Of a stretch of DNA of 64,000 bases, positions 58,165 to 64,000 are shown piece after piece. Each line of letters begins with the position of its first letter. The first letter of the stretch is position 1. Source of the stretch: JAAFHB01 sp963677935 (GTDB lineage: Bacteria; Bacteroidota; Bacteroidia; Bacteroidales; Prolixibacteraceae). Location of the stretch: positions 2,976,001-3,040,000 of the forward strand of contig CAXXEH010000003.1 in NCBI GenBank assembly GCA_963677935.2. The letters run 5' to 3'. The notes below the pieces were generated by a model. The model was not told where the DNA came from, made no database searches, and saw only the letters and a list, made by a program, of their open reading frames with translations. The position numbers were made by a program, and so were the translations under genes.

Positions 58165-59700
58165 CTACCATTGCATTGCTGGAAATAATTTCCATGCTTT
58201 TACTTCTTCAATTTTAATGGGAGCATCATCAGTGAAAACTTGTACATTGACTGCATCCTTAAGTGTTGGATATATCACTTGTGTAATACATTGGCGACCA
58301 TTTGCAAAGACTTCAAGCATAGATTTATCAAGGAAAATTCGTAGCCTAACTTTTTCACCGGATTTCAGTGTAAAAGGAGCCTCCTCTGTTTCAACAACAG
58401 GATTGTTTTTTGGATCAGGAGCTGCAAATGCCACAACAAATTCGGTATAATCGGGATTGTTTATTCCAGATTTACGCATATCTATTTGCAATATGTTTTT
58501 GTCGCGATCAATAATTATTGGAGTTTGTTCTTTTCCATCGCCGGAGCAAAAGACTTTGACCCCAAATCGTTGAGCTTTCCCTGGATCAATCAGCATATCC
58601 ATTTCAAGTACATTTCCGGCAATATTTTTCAAAGTAACTGATTGCCCAGCAACAAGTGTGAAAGGTTTTTCTTGCATTGCAGAATATCTAAGTTGTTCTA
58701 TTTCTTTAGGTGGTTCAATATTTAACGAAAGTTTGTCTTTCGACAATGTCAGCAACCGAGGCATCGACATTGTCCCACTTGAAACTCCTGATTTCCGGTC
58801 AAGTACCCAAGCCCAAAGAATACGTCGGCCCTTATCATCTTCCAATGTTTCAGGTGCAAAAAAAGTTCCACCCGGCCAGTTCATCCGGTAATGAGACTCC
58901 GGATTAAATTGTTTGCCATCCCAAGCACCGACATAGTACCTTGCTCCGCGTGAATGACTAATACATACTAAGACCCATTTGTCACCAAGTTTGAAAAAAT
59001 CAGGGCATGAAATATCTTCAAAATCATCCACATCCGGCATATTATGAGTCATAAACTCGCCTATTTTCTTCATTGGTTTATCATAGTCATGGCCAATATA
59101 CAGAACTGGAGGATTGGGATGTTTGGCTCCTGGCACTCCTCCTGAAATTTGGTAATAGGTATTCCCATCTACCCACATGTGGGGATCCCATCCTGGTTTT
59201 GCAATTGGATTTGTTTTCGGTTTTTTCCATTGATTAAGATCTTTGCCATTACTATAAGCAACGCAATTCCCATCGGTACCTAAACCATGGTAGGCTAAAA
59301 CCACGTTCCCATCGTTAGCCAGAAAGGCATTTCCACTAAAAATATCATGTTCGGGGTCACCTGGGAGAGGTTGTAAATCATTAGACCACCAACGCCAATG
59401 AAACAAATCAATACTTGAAAGATGTTGCCAGTGACATTTGTTTTCATCATGATATATATGCCAAAGATGATAGACACCGTCTTTGAAAAACGCACCATTG
59501 GGATCAAATGGGTATCCCTTACCTTCTGCAATAGTTAAATGCCATGTAGGTCGAATCTGATCATTCAGTTCAGCTCGACGCATTCGTCTTGCCGCCTCGA
59601 TATCTCCAGGCTTTACCCTTATTGTGTCTGACTGTTCTTGTGCTTTTGAGGTAAATTGAAACGAGGAGAGTACTGTCAAAATAAATAAAATATATTTCAT
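58165..59700 (-). CDS. Divergent GH32-type fructanosidase family protein (copy 3)
   Basis: This 511-residue secreted protein starts with a signal peptide ending near SKAQ. YPFDPNGAFFKDGVYHLW holds the nucleophile aspartate at residue 66, PGWDPHMWVDG replaces the RDP motif, and DFEDISCPDFF is the acid/base region with the four-residue spacing. FLDKSMLEVFANGRQCITQ ends the protein in GH32 fashion. It is very similar over its whole length to 48628-50154, so one duplicated from the other within this locus. The start codon lies only 35 bp from the end of the IS4-type element at 59736, so its promoter may lie in or beyond the element. Fructan degradation is inferred. Confidence 0.88.
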   Translation of the reverse strand: MKYILFILTVLSSFQFTSKAQEQSDTIRVKPGDIEAARRMRRAELNDQIRPTWHLTIAEGKGYPFDPNGAFFKDGVYHLWHIYHDENKCHWQHLSSIDLFHWRWWSNDLQPLPGDPEHDIFSGNAFLANDGNVVLAYHGLGTDGNCVAYSNGKDLNQWKKPKTNPIAKPGWDPHMWVDGNTYYQISGGVPGAKHPNPPVLYIGHDYDKPMKKIGEFMTHNMPDVDDFEDISCPDFFKLGDKWVLVCISHSRGARYYVGAWDGKQFNPESHYRMNWPGGTFFAPETLEDDKGRRILWAWVLDRKSGVSSGTMSMPRLLTLSKDKLSLNIEPPKEIEQLRYSAMQEKPFTLVAGQSVTLKNIAGNVLEMDMLIDPGKAQRFGVKVFCSGDGKEQTPIIIDRDKNILQIDMRKSGINNPDYTEFVVAFAAPDPKNNPVVETEEAPFTLKSGEKVRLRIFLDKSMLEVFANGRQCITQVIYPTLKDAVNVQVFTDDAPIKIEEVKAWKLFPAMQW

Positions 59701-59735
59701 GATAATAAATTAGACTTAAATAAAATAAAAAATTT

Positions 59736-61139
59736 CATTGTTGTCCGGTAAAACCGGTATTTTATAATTTTACGTCTGCAAAGGTTTGATTTTCAAATTT
59801 TGATTTTACTTTTTCAAAAGTAAGCCCCCTCCAATTCGGGGAACAGTGAGTTTTGATATTTCATTTTGTTTTCTTTTATTAATTCGCGCCAACTGCCTTC
59901 GGGGTCTTCCAGAAAGCGGTAGATGTTGATGTAATTCATCAATTGCTGCCGGACAACCGACACCAGGTTTGAAAATGCCCAGCTGTGTTTCACCTTACTT
60001 TTCACAAGCGTGAGCAATAGGTTGGCAAGCATGGCTGTCCAAATTTGGATTTCAATCGCATTTTCATTGTCTCCCAAAAAATATTTCAAAGGGAAGTTCT
60101 GCTTCAGTTGCTTAAACAACAGCTCTATTTGCCAACGTTTCTTGTAAATCAGTGCAGTTTTTTCGGCTGACAGCTCGAAGTTATTGGTGATAAACTCGAA
60201 CAAACGACTATTTTCGCTGTCCCAGAAAGCTATTCGCCTTGCACGGTGCTCTTTTTCCTTTTTTTCGCCATAACGCAATACGATTTCTTCATCTTTCAGG
60301 ACACCTGAATGGGCATCATCCGGAATATCAAATTCCTGTCTGGCTTCCTAGATCGCTTTGTCTTTCAATCTGGAGACATACCAGATCGTTTTTTCGGTAA
60401 ACTCCTGGTATTGGGCATAATCAACATATCCTTTGTCAAAGGTGATGATTGATCCCGGTGACAGAGAGAGTATTTCTTTCAGGAAGGTATGGTCGTGCCT
60501 GACCGCTTCGCTGTAACGGACAAGACATGGAACATTTTCGCTTGCTTTTATGATGGTATGTGCCTTTATCCCGCCTTTTTTGCGGCCTTCTTTCGGATTC
60601 CGGCCAACACCTTTCAAAATATCCTTGAATAGCGAAATGGTTGTGGAATCCATTATGTAAAGCCGCCTCATATCTGCATCGCTCAACCGGCTTTCCGCTA
60701 AATCTGATTGATGGCTTCGGTAAACACTCATATAAATATCCCCGAAGGCTTTGCTGCTACGCCGTTGGTTGGCTTCTGAAAAAGTACTTCGCCTGACCAA
60801 ATACGAAAGACCTAAATGTGATAACTTATGCGAGTTGGCCAGCAATCCCAGAATAACCTCACGGATGGAATGATACCCTTCAAAAACAACAAAGAGCATT
60901 ACTACCAAATGATTATAAGTAGAAAACTTCTTTACATACCGTTCTGCCTGGTGTTGTTTTGCGATTTTGTTTACATCTGTTTTGTCAATGAACTTTATCA
61001 GTTGATTAAAAGTGGCTGTCCGCTAAAATTTGTACTTTTACCCATGGTTACAATTGTTGCTTCGTAACTTCAAAGGTAACTATACCGGGTTAGTCAGAAA
61101 TGTCTAACTCGGTTTTATTTCTTTTACCGGACAACAGTG
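59736..61139 (-). mobile_element. IS4-type insertion sequence, degenerate
   Basis: The element is about 1.4 kb with terminal inverted repeats at 59736-59753 and 61122-61139 (17 of 18 bases match, core TGTTGTCCGGTAAAA). One transposase gene fills it. I see no clear target-site duplication in the flanks. It sits between a terminator (61163-61201) and a GH32 gene, with its transposase reading toward the GH32 gene. Confidence 0.9.
59814..61045 (-). pseudogene. IS4-family DDE transposase, inactivated
   Basis: The coding frame of about 410 residues is an IS4-type transposase. The DDE triad is visible: RRLYIMDSTTISLFKD, IITFDKGYVDY, and YKKRWQIELLFKQLKQ, the last being the YREK block. An in-frame TAG at 60348-60350 cuts the protein between KDKAI and EARQEFD. 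A missing T near 61019 puts the start MGKSTNFSGQ out of frame with FNQLIKFID. Two independent lesions make a simple sequencing slip less likely. The C-terminal part keeps its catalytic glutamate. The element is therefore probably fixed in place unless helped by another copy. Confidence 0.92.
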
Positions 61140-61162
61140 ATTAAGATTGGTGGATTGGACAA

Positions 61163-61201
61163 AAAAGGCATCGATAATTATTGTAAATATCGATGCCTTT
61201 T
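61163..61201 (-). terminator. Perfect 14-bp terminator hairpin after the DUF4998 gene
   Basis: AAAAGGCATCGATA (61163-61176) pairs exactly with TATCGATGCCTTTT (61188-61201) around an 11-nt loop. On the minus strand six T follow, counting into the flank. It lies 12 bp past the lipoprotein stop and ends the SusD-lipoprotein unit. Confidence 0.88.
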
Positions 61202-61213
61202 ATTAAATAAAGA

Positions 61214-62236
61214 CTATTTCAATTTTAAAGTTTCATGGATGATTATCCAGCCAGTTCCTGCCATATAACGGTAGTTTAGGGTAAAAGTTTTTGTCACAGG
61301 GTCATATTTATTGACTGCGCCTGGAACCATTTCGCCCAATGGTTCTGGATTAAACTGTTCTACAATCACAGAGTAATCAGCATTTACTGTTATGCGAATG
61401 GTATAACCGCTATCCCCTAAATCAGAATGGGCACCCGTTAGCGTAGTTTCATTAACCTTTGTAAGGTACTTTTCTGATGCAAGGTCTCGTGGTGAGGTGG
61501 GATGTTCAAAATACCCTGAAGAAATATAGATTCCTTCATGCAACATGATGCCGAAAATTATTTTATCTACACTTGATTCAAATTCCTCGAATGCATTGCT
61601 ATCTGGTTTGTAAAAGGAACTAACTGTCATAGACTTACCAACACTGGAATTAACACCACCTATCACAGTAGTTTTATCGGAATAACTACACTTAAGCTCT
61701 TTACTCGTACCATCAGATTTGGCAGAGTATTTCACGATGGAATACTGATATGTTTTATCAGTATTCCCCCACTTTAGAGTTACAGTATCTTCATTATTAT
61801 TAAAGGAATAACTATATTGACATGGTAAAAGTGCGTTTTTATATATGTCACCTAAAACATTTACAATAATCTCACCACCTGGCAGTGAACGATCATTGTT
61901 ATCCCCTCTATTGATTAATTCAAATACATGGACTTTCTCTTCAAGGCCTGTAATTGTCACAGAGTCTTTTTGATGTCCTCCGGTTCTATTGAGAATGTGC
62001 TCTATAGAATCTTTTCGATCATTCCAGTAAATAACAGTACTCTTAATATTAGGACTTGGATTCACCAACCATTTCAATCTAATTTTCTTATAACCTTGTT
62101 CTGCGATTATGGAATCAGGACGTGCTAAATAAACTTTTTCTCCCCTATCTAAGTATATTTGATGAATATCATTAATATCTTTACAGGCATTAAGAGTTAT
62201 TATTGTTAAAATTACTATTATAAGTATATTTCTCAT
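61214..62236 (-). CDS. DUF4998-type surface glycan-binding lipoprotein
   Basis: This 340-residue lipoprotein has a lipobox ITLNAC with the cysteine at residue 18. The N-terminal region (about 20-225) resembles DUF4998, with YLDRGEKVYLARPDSIIAEQ and KIRLKWLVNPSPNIKSTVIY, two fibronectin-like repeats. The C-terminal part (about 230-340), with EKYLTKVNETTLTGAHSDLG and NYRYMAGTGWIIIHE, is a small beta-rich domain like those of surface glycan-binding proteins near SusD. It is last in the unit before the terminator. A role in capturing the polysaccharide at the cell surface is inferred from position. Neither an enzyme motif nor a transmembrane barrel is present. Confidence 0.82.
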   Translation of the reverse strand: MRNILIIVILTIITLNACKDINDIHQIYLDRGEKVYLARPDSIIAEQGYKKIRLKWLVNPSPNIKSTVIYWNDRKDSIEHILNRTGGHQKDSVTITGLEEKVHVFELINRGDNNDRSLPGGEIIVNVLGDIYKNALLPCQYSYSFNNNEDTVTLKWGNTDKTYQYSIVKYSAKSDGTSKELKCSYSDKTTVIGGVNSSVGKSMTVSSFYKPDSNAFEEFESSVDKIIFGIMLHEGIYISSGYFEHPTSPRDLASEKYLTKVNETTLTGAHSDLGDSGYTIRITVNADYSVIVEQFNPEPLGEMVPGAVNKYDPVTKTFTLNYRYMAGTGWIIIHETLKLK

Positions 62237-62253
62237 ACTATTTTACGTTTAAA

Positions 62254-63480
62254 TCATTTGAAATTTTTATCATCACCCCATAGCGCAAACTCACTAATTA
62301 CCCATTGGGGTGTATCGGTCATAGTATTTGTCCCAACAATGCGAACATATCGAACAGAAGGGTTTGATGCATTGAACTTACCTAAAAATCCCTCACTTGC
62401 GATTGTAATATCTTCCGCAGAAACAGGCGCTTCATATCCGGAAGGTTTGAACATTTTATAAATGCCCATACGTTTCCAATCGTTTTTCCAAGCAGCATTT
62501 ACTTCATTCGACCAATATGTTGTGTCATAGTTTTTTGATTCATCAATTCTGTCAGTTCCCCAAATTTCCCATTCCTTAAGATTAGAAGAAGCAAATGGGA
62601 AAACCATCCACTGCCATAATTTATGTTTTGATAGCTTAACTTTTTTCCCCATGTCAAAAGTTAATGTAATAGGAAATTTTTTATCAGGCTGAGCAGGTGT
62701 AATGAAGGTACTCGATAAATTCCCATCAAACAAATTATTCATACTGAAACCGCCGTTAAGAGGTCTAGAAAGATCACGAACAATATCAACAAGCCGAAAG
62801 CTACTGCCATTCAATCTTGTTTCATAATAGGGAGTTAATTCAAATATTTTCATAGGCGATTGATTCCCCCATTTGTCAGTAAGATAGATTTTAAAAGATG
62901 CTTTTATATCCTTAAATGGTTCAAAAAGAATACTATCGGCCGATTTTTTGGAATAAATAGTCATACTTTCTTTAAATACACCTAAAGATAAACTATCATA
63001 AAGAACAGTAATCCCGACTTCAGTATTTGTTTCATTTGTCCAGTTAGCGCTAAAGCCACCAAAGTCAGCTTTAGGATTAAAAGAATTCAAAATGCTTATG
63101 AGAGGAGACTCTAAAGGTTTAGCCGTAATTTTAATGGGATCTGATTCATTCTCGCTATTATCAACAGCAGATAAAGAAACCTCAACGTTGTTAGTAAAAG
63201 GGGGGAGACCTTCAATACGAATCGAATTTACATGACTTGAAGAAAGTGTAGTGGCTATTTTCTGATTTCGCAGATATTCAGCCCGCACATACAAGAGGTC
63301 CCGATCCGAAGGAAGGGAATAGGTGATAATCGCACCACCAGCTATGGGTTCTACGTTTGTAATTGTAACAGGTCCCGGTTTGCCTTTTTCAATGGGTGTT
63401 TGTCCAATCGGAGTTTCCCTACATTGACTGAGGAAAGCGAATATCAGTAAAAATAATATATACAAATTAAATTGTTTCAT
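62254..63480 (-). CDS. DUF4959/DUF5126/DUF5000 surface lipoprotein
   Basis: This 408-residue lipoprotein has a lipobox FLSQC with the cysteine near residue 20. The N-terminal DUF4959-like domain begins with PGPVTITNVEPIAGGAIITY. A middle DUF5126-like domain includes SFKIYLTDKWGNQSPMK. The C-terminal DUF5000 discoidin-like domain includes NNLFDGNLSSTFITPAQ, FPITLTFDMGKKVKLS and LKEWEIWGTD, and ends YVRIVGTNTMTD. It follows the susD stop by 31 bp and precedes the DUF4998 gene by 17 bp. Such proteins act with SusD to bind polysaccharide on the cell surface. No catalytic role is expected. Confidence 0.88.
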   Translation of the reverse strand: MKQFNLYILFLLIFAFLSQCRETPIGQTPIEKGKPGPVTITNVEPIAGGAIITYSLPSDRDLLYVRAEYLRNQKIATTLSSSHVNSIRIEGLPPFTNNVEVSLSAVDNSENESDPIKITAKPLESPLISILNSFNPKADFGGFSANWTNETNTEVGITVLYDSLSLGVFKESMTIYSKKSADSILFEPFKDIKASFKIYLTDKWGNQSPMKIFELTPYYETRLNGSSFRLVDIVRDLSRPLNGGFSMNNLFDGNLSSTFITPAQPDKKFPITLTFDMGKKVKLSKHKLWQWMVFPFASSNLKEWEIWGTDRIDESKNYDTTYWSNEVNAAWKNDWKRMGIYKMFKPSGYEAPVSAEDITIASEGFLGKFNASNPSVRYVRIVGTNTMTDTPQWVISEFALWGDDKNFK

Positions 63481-63511
63481 ATGCTTTTTATAATTATGAT
63501 GAATTATTGAC

Positions 63512-64000
63512 TTACCATCCGTAAGATTGAATAAGATTGGAGTTTACTAGAATATCCTGTTCTCTTATAGGCCACAAATAGTCACGAAGTCTATAGGCTC
63601 TGTTAAACAAGTCTGTTTCTTTGTAATAAGTATCAGGTGATGATCCAAAAACCTGCCAACCTTTTATTGGTTCTACAAAGTATTTGTCGGCAATAAACCA
63701 TCTGCGTAAATCAAAGAATCTTTGTCCTTCATACATAAGTTCGATTTGTCTTTCCCGTTGAATAATATTTCGCATACCATCTCTTGTAAAAGGGGCATTT
63801 GGGTTAATTGAGTTTTTCCATGAATCAACCACACCTTTGAGTCCTGCTCTCTTCCGTACTTTGTCGACAAACTGAAACACCTGATCATCAGGCTGGGTCA
63901 TGGTTTCATTTAGGGCTTCGGCATATAGTAGATACAAATCAGCCATCCTAATAATTGGGAACTGATAATTTGCCGGATAAAAATAAGTACCCCCAATTCC
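63512..64000 (-). CDS. SusD/RagB family lipoprotein, C-terminal part (runs off window)
   Basis: This is the last 162 codons of a SusD-type protein; the rest lies past the right edge. The frame is open to the edge (GIGGTYFYPANYQFPIIR upstream of the first visible methionine). MADLYLLYAEALNETMTQPD, RQIELMYEGQRFFDLRRW and the end DYLWPIREQDILVNSNLIQ are standard SusD C-terminal blocks. It precedes the two surface lipoproteins and would normally have a SusC partner upstream, outside the window. It shows that the right locus is a third glycan-uptake cluster. Confidence 0.93.
   Translation of the reverse strand, partial: GIGGTYFYPANYQFPIIRMADLYLLYAEALNETMTQPDDQVFQFVDKVRKRAGLKGVVDSWKNSINPNAPFTRDGMRNIIQRERQIELMYEGQRFFDLRRWFIADKYFVEPIKGWQVFGSSPDTYYKETDLFNRAYRLRDYLWPIREQDILVNSNLIQSYGW

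Noticed and set aside
59726..61149. Target-site duplication of the IS4-type element
   Set aside because: The bases outside the terminal repeats on the two sides do not match at any length expected for IS4 elements.

Overview
The window looks like a Bacteroidota chromosome, most likely a polysaccharide-degrading Bacteroidales/Marinilabiliales-type organism. The evidence is four SusC/SusD-family genes (two of the SusC receptors with an STN signalling domain), two ECF sigma/FecR anti-sigma pairs, DUF5000- and DUF4998-type surface lipoproteins, almost no Shine-Dalgarno sites, TAnnTTTG-like promoter elements and an AT-rich sequence. The genus is not resolvable from what I can see. Nearly the whole 64 kb is glycan-utilisation gene clusters, and every gene except one integrase lies on the minus strand.

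Left locus (about 1-11.9 kb, read right to left): ECF sigma factor, FecR anti-sigma factor, STN-containing SusC, SusD, a strong terminator-like hairpin, then a Tat-type Gfo/Idh/MocA oxidoreductase, a canonical GH32 fructanase, a PIG-L type deacetylase and the N-terminus of a GH3 glycosidase cut by the window edge. The GH32 suggests a fructose-containing substrate.

Middle locus (about 12.2-42.1 kb, read right to left): ECF sigma, FecR, then two consecutive SusC/SusD pairs, a strong terminator, and a long enzyme series: GH29, two parallel beta-helix proteins, a GH36-like enzyme, a broken discoidin protein, a third beta-helix protein, a heparinase II/III-type lyase, a GH29-like enzyme, a second Gfo/Idh/MocA protein, a frame-split GH127 and an SGNH esterase. 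It suggests a branched acidic plant-type glycan carrying fucose, arabinose and galactose. Sensing would run through the STN domain of the first SusC, FecR and the sigma factor. The second SusC has no STN domain.

Right locus (about 43.8-64 kb): from the right edge a SusD C-terminus, DUF5000- and DUF4998-type lipoproteins and a terminator, then a dead IS4-type element, then two divergent GH32 proteins flanking a sugar-porter MFS transporter, GH95, GH35, a third divergent GH32 and GH78. The GH32/MFS/SusD combination resembles the known Bacteroides fructan locus. The left end of this locus (43.8-48.6 kb) is full of decayed genes and lies beside a lone plus-strand tyrosine integrase (42.5-43.8 kb), which has a possible tRNA-3'-end attachment site just upstream.

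Points of most interest are a divergent GH32 trio lacking the usual RDP arginine and the usual spacing of the acid/base motif, the doubled SusCD module, matching hairpins between fecR and susC in both sigma-controlled loci, a three-copy 25-bp tandem repeat just before one sigma gene, and many frame-disrupted genes.
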